Origin: Acorus gramineus
Lineage: Eukaryota > Streptophyta > Magnoliopsida > Acorales > Acoraceae
DNA length: 64,000 bases
Assembly (NCBI GenBank): GCA_030737835.1
Contig: CM060856.1
Span: forward strand, 16,223,116-16,287,115
Direction of reading: 5' to 3'
Both the position numbers and the translations under genes were made by a program. Position 1 is the first letter of the stretch. Each line of letters begins with the position of its first letter. Positions 25,081 through 36,409 of the stretch are shown piece after piece. The notes under the pieces were generated by a model. It did not search any database. It saw only the letters and a program-made list of their open reading frames with translations, and was not told where the DNA came from.

Positions 25081-26080
25081 TTTTTTTTTTTTTGAACGAA
25101 ATGTAGTCAAATTCTATTTCAGTAGTGAGAAAGAACATGACTGAATGAGATGAGAAGAAAGAAGAGTAAAGCAAAGCTAAAGCAAGAGAAACTAAACAGA
25201 GATATGACACGCACACCAGGTGCCACGACGCCCCTCCGCCCCACCTCGGCTCCCGGGCAAGGCTGAGTAGAAAAGGTTTCTACCCTGCCCCTACCTGAGC
25301 CCCTCTCTACTCGGCAATAAGGAATGCGTTGTCTTTGATATGAATGTTTGAAACCCCGCATATAACAGTGCCCCAATCCCTGATACACAGTATCATCGTG
25401 TCCCACAGGTTCTCAAAATAGAACGTTGAACCCTTGAACACTACGTCGTTGCGCGCTCGCCATATCACCCATGCTCCCGCTGGTATGACCGAGAGCCACA
25501 CCCTTCTTGTCTTGCTCCTATCCTTTTTCTTCCTCTTTCACTGTGCAGCCTCCCAAAGTTCCTCCATGGAACGCACACGTAGCGGCTTCCCTGACGCCCT
25601 GGCAAGTCTTGACCAAAGGCTTGATGCGATTGGGCACTGATAGAACAGGTGCTCGGAAGTCTCAGCCTCTCCTCCACACAGTGGGCAATCGACAGCCTCC
25701 GTCGGCCGCCAGTGCGCCTTGAACACCTTTGTGACGAGCCGATTTTGTAATAGGAATCACGTGAAGCATTTCACTTTTAATGGTATCTTTGCCCGCCAAA
25801 TGACCTCCGCACGCGCCAAAAAGATGCTGTCTGATGCCACCTTGCGATTCCACCAGTCATACCCGTGCTTTACCATGTACCTCTGACCTGGAATCCCCGC
25901 CCATGACAGTTCATCTTTGCAGTCCTCCGTCGGTGTGTACCCCTGAAGCAAGCCCAAAAATTCCGAGAACTGTTGCACCTCCTCTCCACGTAGCCCACGT
26001 CGCATGCAAATATCCCAACCTCCATTCAAGCCATCTGACTGCCAGAAGTCGCACATCCTACCTTCCGTCCTCAACTATCA
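25081..26080 (-). pseudogene. LINE retrotransposon 3' fragment (zf-RVT region)
   Basis: On the minus strand several overlapping frames read as the C-terminal part of a plant L1-type LINE ORF2. About 26074-25757 gives IFLARAEVIWRAKIPLKVKC; 25726-25538 gives the zinc-binding block VDCPLCGGEAETSEHLFYQC with CIASSLW-like sequence; 25501-25307 gives WVIWRARNDVVFKG. Frame changes between the blocks show it is broken. A run of 13 A residues on the minus strand (25093-25081) is the remains of the poly(A) tail. The reverse transcriptase core and everything 5' are absent, as in a 5'-truncated insertion. Target duplications were not found. Confidence 0.88.
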
Positions 26081-26906
26081 TGTTAACCTTCAGATTTTGA
26101 ATTTTATTTTTTAAAAAGCTAATCTAGAGTAGCTTTTTCAACATTGATTATTTTAATCAATTTAGAGCTGTTTTTAAAAATTAGTTCCAAACAGGGTCTA
26201 AGAAGGCCACCCCTACAATAACTCATCCACCATTTCCCATGGCATGCATCCCACTATGCTACTTGTCCAGACAGACAGAGAAGGCTTTCCTACAGAGGTT
26301 ATAAAGAAATCAACATTTGAACATCCATCCATCACATGTAAAGCCTTTCATTCGTTTTATTGCACAAGGACCTGATAAAATATAGCGAGAAGCCAATATA
26401 CTTGTCCAATGTGGAAACCACAGAGAGGCCTCTGTTTTGTACTTCCTCTTAGGAGCTGTGTGCACATAGAATTAATGTGAGCACTCATTAAAGGAGTGAC
26501 ACAACACCCTCAATTGATCTTTCGAGTCCTTCATACATCTCAGAAGATGCAGTGATTTCAAGATCCAACCATGGCTGCAAAGCTCCAGCATGAATTTAAA
26601 GAGGCGGCTAAAGCAAACCACGTCATCCAGGAAAAAGATTTTTGTAAGCGAACATCCTTAAGAAGATATCTGTGGACAGGGAAACACTAGTATTCTCTCT
26701 CTTTATGCATTCATCCTGTACAACCTTCCTTTTGAACCACTTAATGACAACCAAAATCACAAGAATTTCCCTCAGGAGTGCCACTGATCAATCCCAGAGA
26801 GAGATGAATGTTTCAAGAACTCTTTTTCAAACATCTTGAACAGTTCATAAAGCAACATTCAGATGGTCATTCACATCAAATTGTTTGAAGGAATATATGT
26901 GTGTGT

Positions 26907-26937
<31 letters not shown>

Positions 26938-29405
26938 GCATACACGATTTTCATTCAATCTTCTCATCTGGGAGGGAAACTTCAACCCAAATTAGTCCAC
27001 GTGGGTTGTATATTTTTTCTTGGATTTGGCGTCAAGTTAATTGGAAACCGAGTGCCCGCATCAAAATTTTCAATGGCCAACAAAAATCATCGAAAAACTG
27101 TTGAAGGTCATGGATCATAGGTTATAGGCATCAGATATTCTCTTACGAATCTGCAGTCATCTATCAAATTATATGGTACAAATTTATAGCCCACATCATT
27201 CTATTTTATCATTAAATATATTGAGCTGAATAATTTGCAATGGAGGCTATTCTAAACTTAGAATTTGCCAACACCATGCTTTCCAGATCAAATAGCACAT
27301 AAAGAAGAAATAAATAGAATAATATTGTATTGAGTAATGGAAGCCGAAAGGTCCCTTATATAGTTACAAGATGTATAAACCCTAGAAACAGAAAAAGATA
27401 AAAAAACCCATGACAAAAATTCGAGTCAGGGCACTGCCCCCGAACCCACCCCCATGCACCCAATCGGCACGGCCCATATGGGGCGTTGTCCCCCAACCCT
27501 GGGGCCTGGGCCTCCGGAAATAGGCCCAATAACAAGCCTATATAATGACTCCAATAAGAAGAACTCAATTAAATGGCACAGGTCCAAATGTGGCATCAAC
27601 TTGTGTTGAAAGATCCAATACAGGGAAATTATACACATATTTTAAGAGAATATAATCAGCATCACTAGAGTAGTCAAACACGGAAAAAACCTCAATCATT
27701 GTAAATAAGGGCACAGCTTGTTCTGTAACATAAAATTCTACACCATCACTAATTTTCCATCTTTTTTTGTCTTTCTCTCCTCTTCTTGATGTTCTCATTC
27801 CTATTTCACCTCAACCTTTCTTGTTCATATAACCAAGCTTTATTTAAAAAAACCACACCACCATACAAATTATTCTCAACAAGTATGATACACATCCAAA
27901 TTGAAATTGCTTGTCATAGATCTTCTCTCACTTCATACCAAAGTAGTTTTGTTCAACAAGACACCCAGAAACCTTCCACCTTAAAATTAGGAGAAACAAG
28001 TGTTTAAATGGGTAAAAGGAATCTTAAATATTATTTATTTTATAATATGGGCTCATGGACTTTTACTGGCAAAGCCAAAACCTCAATATAAATGCAAAGT
28101 CATAAAGGAAACAGATTTTTTAAAATAACAAGAGATATCACAAAGGAAATGATTTACACGACACCTCTATTTTTAACACTGTTGTCAGTGATGCGGGTTT
28201 GGAAGAGATCAATATATTGCAAAAATTTACTAGATTGGGACATCAGATGTATTGATTGGGTGGAAAGTCAGATAGAGGTGGGTACAAAAAAATCCACAGA
28301 TATGAAATTGGATTTCATTGTACCAAATAGAAATCTCAAACAATAAGTCAATCAATGGATTGGTGTCAATAGCACCCACGAACATGAATAAGGACATATT
28401 TTTTAAGATGTGGTGTTCCACTTCTTAAAACTCAACAGCTTGGCACCTCAACCATGGAATTTTCAGACCCATGATTAAGTGCTCGAGACTGAATAAATAA
28501 TTTCAATTTATCCACTTGTTTAAATTTAATAAATCATGCAAACAATAAAGAGGTGTCCTGGCACCATTGACAATTTTATTTCATATATAAACATGCAAGT
28601 GATATTTGTAAAGGTATGCAATGTTAACCCAAGGAAATATTGGACACCTAATATAAATCTAGGATATTGCATACAAAAAGCAAAATAAATCACAAATGCT
28701 TCCAAATAATCTTTTCTACGCTGTAGAAATTTCAACATCTGATTGAAAAAAAATTAATATCCATTTTCAAAACCTGGACTACAGATAATCTGAGGCAAGT
28801 TTTGTCACAGAACTGAAAATGTTCCATCTTTGACACTCAACTTTGCTCAGGTAAGTTTTAAAAAGGATAAATGAGATGGATCTGTCTATTGGCAGCGTGT
28901 CAGTGACTTTGGTCAAACACAAACACAAAAAGGACAAAACTTTGTCGTGGGATTTGAAATTTTAGTCTTTATTCACCATGAATTGCAGAAGAAATTGCAA
29001 AAACAAAGACACAAAAGAACAGAGGTGAGTCCCACTGTGGTCAGCCCCAAATGGAGAAGTAATTTTTTTTTAATCAATTTGCAGAACAATGTACATCAAA
29101 CCTATGGAAGACTCTGTAGTCTGAAGTTTGTATCCCAAATAGTAGGGAAAAACCTCAACCCCTTGAGGCCACCCGGCACTCGAATGAATCAGGTAAAGGA
29201 AGAAGTATAACTATCATTTGAATCTATGTCACCATATATAGGAATATTCAAGTTGATTTTTTTGGAAAATAGGTTAGTGAGAACAACAATGTAATAATCA
29301 GCTTTGATGTTATAATTCTTTTGTGGTTGTTGGAACTTGGAAATTAAGAAATACTTTACAAAGATGAGTACATGGATTAGCACCTGCGTAGAGGAACAAC
29401 CTTGT
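26081..29405. other. Intergenic stretch downstream of the BBX gene, no gene seen
   Basis: No recognisable protein or RNA. A (CA)n tract lies at about 26909-26937. A GC-rich block at 27420-27540 gives proline/glycine-rich frames on the minus strand and may be part of an old retrotransposon LTR, but no ends could be set. The last 200-300 bases should include the BBX 3' UTR. Confidence 0.5.
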
Positions 29406-32400
29406 TCATTTGTCTGGGTTTCTTCTGAAAGGACCAACAGGAACCACACCCGCACACTCCTGATTACTACTACTCAAGATATCTATTCCCTGTGCCTTCA
29501 TAAATCAAGGACAGAACATATATCAGATTTCATGTATTAGTGGATACACTCACTAACATGCATAAACTATGGATTACCGAAAATATCTTCAAGAATGACA
29601 ATAGAAAATGAAATATAACATTACCTGGGAATTTGAAGTCTGCCCATGAGTTCTCTGTGGCCTCGTGTTGAGGTCAATCAATTTAGAGTCCATTTTGCCA
29701 TCATCTTTGTTATTATCAAATGCGGGGACCAGGGAGGCCCTATTATATTGTAGTTTCTCTTTTGGGGCAGGTTTAGGACCCTGATTCAGTTCCCTTCTCG
29801 TTCCACCTGGTTCCATAGGTTGCTGCAAGGCTATATCATCGAAGGGTCTGGATTTATCATCTGGAAACTACATAAAGTTGTCACACAAACAGATATGTTA
29901 AAATTTGAGGGTTTCTAGAAGAATAATATAAGGATTTTGCAGTTACCAACCTCAACCCTTTGTCTTAATAAGAGATATCTACCATGAGTTCTTTTACCAC
30001 CAACATGCACAATCATGTCGCATTGCAGGCAAAGAGAGCTTCCATCTATCTCACAGTAAAAGAAGGCTATTCCAGACAGAAAAGAATTGGTTCACAAGTA
30101 TATGCATTAAATCTCAAAATTTATGGCCAGAGATCATATATGAATACCGGGTGCATTCTCGCATATGTCACAACGAGGAACTTCACTGGGAGCAGCAAGT
30201 CCAACTCGTACATGTCGGCTGGCCAGTTTGTTACACATATGGACCTGCAATCCAATTTCAATTTTTTCTGCCATTAAATAATTGGCCAAGAACATAAGTC
30301 TGAGGAAATCACTGTTCAACAACGGGGTATAGTCACGAACAAAAATGATTGCAAATCTGTTGTAATTGTGCTTGCTAGGAAAATACAACATATTTAAAAC
30401 AATCACTGGTTGTCAAAAATTCAATATTAGAGTGGAGCCTCATCCCATTCTGTTTTAAAAATCTAAGACATACGGGGCATCTCCAGTCCACCATGTAAAA
30501 TCAATACTTTACACTCACAAAGCTCTGTCATGGGCATTCAAAAGTAAATATTATTCCAGTATTTGGGTATTTTAAGTGATGCAACAACATGCATAGCACT
30601 TCATGAAGCCAATAAGATAAAGAGTTTGAAAATGATGGTGCAGCGGAGATATTTGTGTTACTAGAGCTGAGTGAGTGGAGATATACTCCAAAGGGTGGTA
30701 GACGAACAAGACAAACTGAGTAGAACCCGGTACAGAGTGAATAATGATGGAGAAGAAAATATGAACCAAAGTTCAATAAACAGACACCATCCACAAAGTA
30801 CAACAGAGCAGCCAAGTCATATTACAAAAACCCATTGCAAGAGTTTCAAGGAAGCAATGAGTTATTGTGGGATGGAGTTAAGAGTGTTTCAATGATCGAG
30901 AACATGCATATGAGCTACGTGGAGCATAGTAGAGGATCTTGAGAGAGATGTGATGCACGACCATTTGACACTTTGCCACAATTGATCCAAAATACCAAAA
31001 TATTACAAAAAAAAAGAAATTAAAAATCGTATGGGAATGAATTGACATAGGATCATAAGCCAATTTAAGATAGTCAGGATTTGTCACCAGAAACCTATTA
31101 TCTCTTCTATTCAAAAGATAACGAGCCCCAAAATTATGGATAGTATGGCAAGGGGAAAAAAACTTAAAAAGGACTTGGATTACCTATTCTCTTTTTAAAA
31201 GGTGGTCATCATCCAAGGAGATCAATAGATATGGTTTTCCTTTAAACAAAAAGAAAGAAATACATGAAAAAATAAGACAATTATGGATCATTCAACAGCT
31301 AATGGCCCATCCCTACACATCTCTTTTTGTTCAGAAAAGGACTTGATTTCAATGAGTCACCAAATCTGCACATAACTACAGACAAAAGTTTTGAATGATA
31401 ATATCTGATCTTTAGAGGCAATGTTGCCCCCACCCCCACAACACCCGACCCTAAAAATATATAAATAAGTTGAGTTGCTATAATTGCTTTCATATTGATC
31501 TCTTCATGTTGCCCCCACCCCCACAACACCTGACCCCAAAAATATATAAATAAGTTGAGTTGCTATAATTGCTTTCATATTGATCTCTTCATTTTGCAGA
31601 TCGTAGTTTACAAAATTAAAAGAACGATCCACACGGGCAGAGTTCACTGCCTACATATATTCCTTTTCTAATCAAGAATTTACAATCCTTCATGTGCTTG
31701 CGATGTTACTCCATCCATGCTTCTTCATTTGATTTTCTCTTAAGCTTGTCCAAGAGTTCTTCCTCATTACGGGTATTCGCAAGATACCCTGCATTAATTT
31801 TTCTTATTTGACACTCATTGGTAATCTAATTTCAAGTAATGCTGATCAATCTGGATTCTCCAAAACTAATCTTGTTTTTAACCTTCAATTGGGTATGAAT
31901 TGACCAATTTTTTAAGGATAATGTTATGTCTAGCCCCATTTCCAACCTCAATTCCAGTCTATATGTGTTTCGAATTTTTTAAAAATAGTATACCTCATCT
32001 AATGAGTTACATGCTTTTATAAAAAAATGAAGCATATACTCCAATGAATAGCATGGATGCATTCATAGAAAATGTAATTTTTTTTTTTTGAAACATATGC
32101 CTTGTTAAACGTGCGTATATGTGTCGTTAATTTTCTATCTGACGCATATAGGGCTGGAATTGGGGTTGGAAATGGACCTGAGAATAACAACGCCCATTTT
32201 TTTTTTGGTTGCCCACTTTCATAACCTGTCATTATCCAAGAAAACACTATAACAATCTTTAAAAAGGCCCTCCAATACCATAACCATTGAGCCGCGCAGA
32301 TTAACTTAACTCATGAAAATCTCTAACCAAAAGCAAATCCAAGCATCGTGAACTCATGATATACTTAGAACAAGGCATTTATTCACAAATCAGTCAAGAC

Positions 32401-32648
32401 GCGAAGATGTCATCACAAATCAAAGCGGGATCTTTGAAGAAAAAGGACCAGCAGAGATATTGCAACATTACCATAAAAAAATGTAATCCTTCTCTTCAAA
32501 CTGTTCACATAGAAATCATCTCATATAGAATTAAATAAAATCACAGAAAGCGGACCTTCTCGTCACAGGCATGGCAGAGAGCGGCCTCATCAGCGGCACA
32601 AAAGAGGGAGGCGGGCGCGCTCTCGCAGACGTCACAGATCGTTCTCAT
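29406..32648 (-). CDS. Double B-box zinc-finger protein, BBX18/BBX19 type
   Basis: Nuclear transcriptional co-regulator family acting in light, flowering-time and hypocotyl growth control. Five exons: 32648-32556, 30244-30148, 30066-29951, 29867-29625, 29489-29406; phases agree, total 210 aa. B-box 1 covers residues 5-47 with Cys5, Cys8, Cys17, Cys25, Cys28, His33 and His42. B-box 2 covers 56-98 with Cys56, Cys59, Cys68, Cys76, Cys79, His84 and His91. Diagnostic stretches are [33 protein letters not shown] and [15 protein letters not shown], and the tail is [13 protein letters not shown]. There is no CCT domain. Intron 1 is 2311 bp and holds a MITE-like element and a tandem duplication. The intron 3 donor (GTTGGT) is weak. 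The minus-strand 5' flank has an ATG-proximal (GAT)n/(CAT)n run near 32716. It is the next gene after kinesin-7, the same order I recall in Arabidopsis (AT2G21300/AT2G21320 and AT4G38950/AT4G38960). Confidence 0.95.
31421..31590. repeat. 85-bp tandem duplication in BBX intron 1
   Basis: Copies at 31421-31505 and 31506-31590, starting ATGTTGCCCCCACCCCCACA. Two or three substitutions separate them. Confidence 0.93.
31920..32195. mobile_element. MITE-like inverted-repeat element in BBX intron 1
   Basis: The left end contains CCATTTCCAACCTCAATTCC, and the inverted right end contains CCATTTCCAACCCCAATTCC. The match covers about 45 bases. The interior is AT-rich with CCTCATCTAATGAG and AATGAAGCATATAC motifs, which recur elsewhere in the window. 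Target duplication is not resolved, so the limits are approximate. Confidence 0.65.
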
Positions 32649-33159
32649 CCTTCTCTCCCTCTCTCCCCCTTCTCATCTCCCCTTCCTCCAATAACGGATC
32701 AGATTCGCAAAAACATCATCATCATCATCATAGAAGAAACAAATCATTCACCTGATCAGATGGACAGATGGATAATAATCAAATAAAAATCTATATATGT
32801 AGATAAGAAGACCAGGTCCCCTTCACGGATTGATTTTTATTTTGTCGGACTTTTGCTAATGTTAATTTAGAAGGATTTTGCAGCTGTCGAGCGAGACTCG
32901 AGAGGGGGTTTATTCTACTATTTATTAATGGATGCTTTGATTTCGTTTATTTGCGACGTGTTGTGTGGGACCCAGTGAGCGGGGAAGGCCGAAGGGAGTC
33001 GTTGGTGGCCACGAATTGGGTCTGCCGCCCTCGAATACGAGCCACAGAGAGTGTACGGAGTGGGCCCCCACACGTCCAGATGCCTCGCTGTGATCCACTA
33101 AAATTTTTCTGTCTCGTTGGATTGTGGACATTACTGCTCCTGTCCACACATGCAGCCTT
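32649..33159. other. 5' flank of the BBX gene, no gene
   Basis: Contains the presumed BBX 5' UTR, with a CT-rich stretch at 32645-32690 and a (CAT)n run near 32716. The block 32950-33110 is GC-richer but I recognise no product in it. Confidence 0.5.
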
Positions 33160-33353
33160 AAAAAATTAGGAAAATTTTTAAATGTAACCCTGCTAAAAAC
33201 AAAATGTCAAATCTGACCCTCAAGACTAAAGTAATTGTAAAACTAATTCTGAGACTAATTTGATCCCGATCAGCGCATCACACTGGCACGCTAACGGAAT
33301 GAGAATGTGTCATGATGGAGATGTGATAACTAATCACGTCTCCGTCGTCAGCA

Positions 33354-33571
33354 CGAATCGCGCAGGGGAGTTTGACCCCCCGGCACGGCCAATGCGCGCT
33401 CTGGAAGAGCGCGGGGGGTCTCCCTCGGAGGTGTGATCACGCCTCGCACGTAGACGTGATCCCGAATCGCGAAGGGGAGTTTGACCCCCCGGCACGGCCA
33501 ATGCGCGCTCTGGAAGAGCGCGGGGGTCTCCCTTGGAGGTGTGATCACGCCTCGCACGTAGACGTGATCCA
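33354..33571. repeat. 109-bp GC-rich tandem repeat inside the MULE left end
   Basis: Copies at 33354-33462 and 33463-33571, both starting CGAATCGCG and containing CCGGCACGGCCAATGCGCGC. After them come further TGATCACGCCTCG / GACGTGATC motifs up to about 33612. Much higher GC than the surroundings. Confidence 0.93.
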
Positions 33572-34092
33572 TGATCACACCTCAGACAGAGACGTGATCA
33601 TGGATCACGCCTCGTCTCCTCGGGGACCCCTCCGCCCTTCCATTTTGTCGAGCACAAAAACAACCTGTAATCACAATATAAGTTACCTGGTTTACAAGAT
33701 AATGTTATCATTCACCTGTAAGCTTAAAAAAATTATCAAAAAATCTACAATTTTACACTACAAAATAAAACAAAAATCAAGTCTCAACACCTTTATACAT
33801 AGTCATAACTATAATGAGTTGTAAATTATATATACAGTCATCCTAAAAACCGTCTCCATCCTTTCTTTTTCTTAATAGGTGCAGGAGGTACTGAAGAAGA
33901 AGGCATATCTGATGGTGCTAAAAAAGATCCCATCGGCTAAGCAGGTGTTGTAAATCCCACAGATCCAATGGAATGTGTGGGTGCAGTAGAAGCAATACCG
34001 GCACGTCTACGAGTCTGAGTGTAACAGATGAGAAAAGATGGTACATGCAATTGCTCATGGAGTGGTCATGTATCCAAGTGATCGTGATGTGG

Positions 34093-35036
34093 CTATTCTT
34101 GATCCTCTCGTCTCTGTCCAGGATCATCTTGTAACTGAACATGACCTTGGAATGGCTGATCAGAATGGTCATATGCTCCATATATTAGAGGCTCATCTGC
34201 ATCATCTTCCAGTCGCACGACTGCCTGAAAATTAAAATCGTCGACAGTAAAAAGATGATCAGTGTGATACTCACTATGATCCAGATCATCCCCTCTGTCG
34301 TCGCCAGGTGGATCCGAATGCTGGTCCGGTGATGGAACAAAAGACCTGAGAATCTGAGATAACGGTAACTGCTGAAGTAGAGCAGCTGTCTGATCACGTG
34401 CCATAGCAGCTATACGAACCATCTCGTCATATCCAAGATATAATGACAATCCCTCATTCAATATCTGATTGATACTCATCACGGCTGCGCCCTGTGCTCA
34501 TTTTAAATCTTCATTAAAATATCGAGGAAGTAATTATATTTATATTCTATATCACATGTACTATGTAACTCACCATGACCTCAGCGACGTATCCGTGGGG
34601 ATGATACCGCATTAGAATTGGACATGTGCGATATCTAACTGTGCGCTCCCAATACGTAAGCCTGTAAGTATAGCGACATCCTGTAGTGTAATAGTCATCT
34701 CTCCATGCCGTAAGTGGAAAGTGTTAGTCTCCGGCCTCCAACGCTCAATGAGGGCAGTAAGTAGACGTCTATCACATCGGGCGTATCCTATGCAAGCCAA
34801 GTAATATGGTCCCGATCTCCTCACGAAATCTGTGATCCGTGGGTCCATCTCCCATTTGTTTACTTGACTCATGTGCATCGTTAATTTCATCACCTCACCC
34901 TGTGTCAATATGAAAGACATGGATTAATTTAAATATTTGCAACAATTTCATGTCATAAAAATAATAATTTGTAGAAGAACGCACCTCCCCAACAAAGCAT
35001 CGCTCGGATACATGATGTGGCTGAAGATATAGCAAA
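34093..35036 (-). pseudogene. Plant mobile domain (PMD) remnant within the MULE
   Basis: The first piece, from 35036, reads DDLLYLQPHHVSERCFVGE. A GT donor after GGGGAG and an AG acceptor near 34910 would join it to GEVMKLTMHMSQVNKWEMDP, then RRLLTALIERWRPETNTFHL and HGEMTITLQDVAILTGLRI. The last two are the signature of the PMD / MAIN-like family, whose host members act in transposon silencing and genome stability and whose other members ride on transposons. The frame then meets a stop, and a separate piece (34482-34093) gives a Gln/Asp-rich tail beginning MMSINQILNEGLSLYLGYDE. The domain is incomplete, so I treat it as decayed transposon cargo. Confidence 0.75.
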
Positions 35037-35039
35037 TCA

Positions 35040-36409
35040 TCAACAATGTAAATGTGTCCCATCAATGCAAATCAGTGAATGACAATGACGAAAAGCTTCA
35101 ATTGTTGGTCCAAAAATCCAAAAAACACGTTCAAACTGGCAAACTACTCTGCCCATGCAATTTTCATTGATGACCTTAACGTCAAATCTTACTATTGTCC
35201 CTGGGTTAGTCCTCCTCAGAGAATCAAAGAAAAAAAGGAAGCTATGCATATGATTGCTCCCAATTTTCAAATATTCTCTCCATTGCTTTCCATTTAGCAC
35301 GGTGTGCCTTTGAATATGAGATGTTATAGTGATAGTCAGTACGTATCCTATCAACAATCTCAATTGGACTTATTCTCATATTATGACGGATCGTTGGCAT
35401 GATCAGTTCAGATATGAAATCTGAGGTAAATTGTTTGTGGTTAGCTTTGAGAAGAGGATCGATGCAAGTGTGGGGACCTCTGATCGTAGAAATTCTGAAC
35501 AAGTCTGAATTTTCTACTTTCTTCGCATGAAGTCTCCACTCACACCTTTCATCTACACACTCCACGGTGTATCGATTAGGGGCAGATTTTTTAATACCAA
35601 AATGCACATACCTTTTAATACTCCAACCACGCAAAGCATTTATCAATGCCTTCTTATTTGCGAATAATTGTCCAACTTTAAGATCAACAAAAGATGAAGA
35701 GCCAACTTCATGCACTGTATGATGAATATTCTCAACAACGACATATATCATTAACTCTGATGTGTCACACATGTGTGGAATGTCATACTACCGGATTGGA
35801 ATTGGATCCAAACTACGTTCATCCTCAGTGTCAGATCCACCAACCCAATGATCTTCCTCCTCCCCTTCATCCGTTTCATCCACACCTTCCACTTCATCAT
35901 CATCCGCACTTTGTTCATCTACATTGAAGGTATCGTCATTACCCATGTCATGCATCGAAGACCTATATGTAATAAACAATTGTATATAGTAAATTATTGG
36001 ACTAAATGAAATAAATGAATGAGAGACATGTGCATTATAAATTATATTATACATACAAGTACCAAGTTCTTTGCGTCTCAAAGTTTGTCGTTGGTGTTGC
36101 TTCAAAAACATTATCTTCAGAGTTCGGTACGTATGAAGAAGACGGCGGTTCATACGGGTCATGGACGTTGCATGGTTCTGAGTCGTCTACATTATAAGGA
36201 AGTTCATCGTCTGTCCTTCCTACGACCTCCTTTTTCTCCAGCCATAACTTAATCTCATGTACATGCTTCGGGTATAATTTCATCATGACTTTAACAGCCA
36301 TGTTATCTTCAACAGGGACAACCTCGCTCATTCCAAGACGTGTGGGATGCATTACACACATTGATAATATATAGCGACTTGGATCCATTCCCGTCAATCC
36401 ATACATCAT
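35040..36409 (-). pseudogene. MULE transposase N-terminal half (broken)
   Basis: Minus-strand pieces in order: 36409-36047 (DNMAVKVMMKLYPKHVHEIK region), 36162-35788 (acidic linker), 35772-35242 (MuDR-type DNA-binding region: DLKVGQLFANKKALINALRG, CVDERCEWRLHAKKVEN, then MPTIRHNMRISPIEIVDRIR), and 35363-35040, which reaches the start of the catalytic domain (ICIDGTHL). An in-frame TAG separates the second and third pieces, and a one-base frameshift lies near 35245. Everything after the first catalytic-aspartate motif is missing. The sequence instead passes, in another frame, into the plant mobile domain. Confidence 0.85.

Noticed and set aside
27356-27638. Minus-strand frames with PGLGDNAPYGP-type sequence
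   Set aside because: The frames overlap in different phases over a GC-rich block, with no splice context and no recognised domain. More likely repeat-derived.
33354-33612. Possible CRISPR-like array
   Set aside because: Only two long, adjacent copies with no unique spacers, in a plant nuclear transposon.
33348-33824. Overlapping plus and minus frames around 33.4-33.8 kb with internally repeated peptide
   Set aside because: The repetition comes from the 109-bp DNA repeats. There is no family match, and the frame is not needed to explain the element.
34038-34235. Plus-strand frame opposite the PMD tail
   Set aside because: The minus-strand reading joins the PMD remnant in order and orientation; the plus frame has no match.
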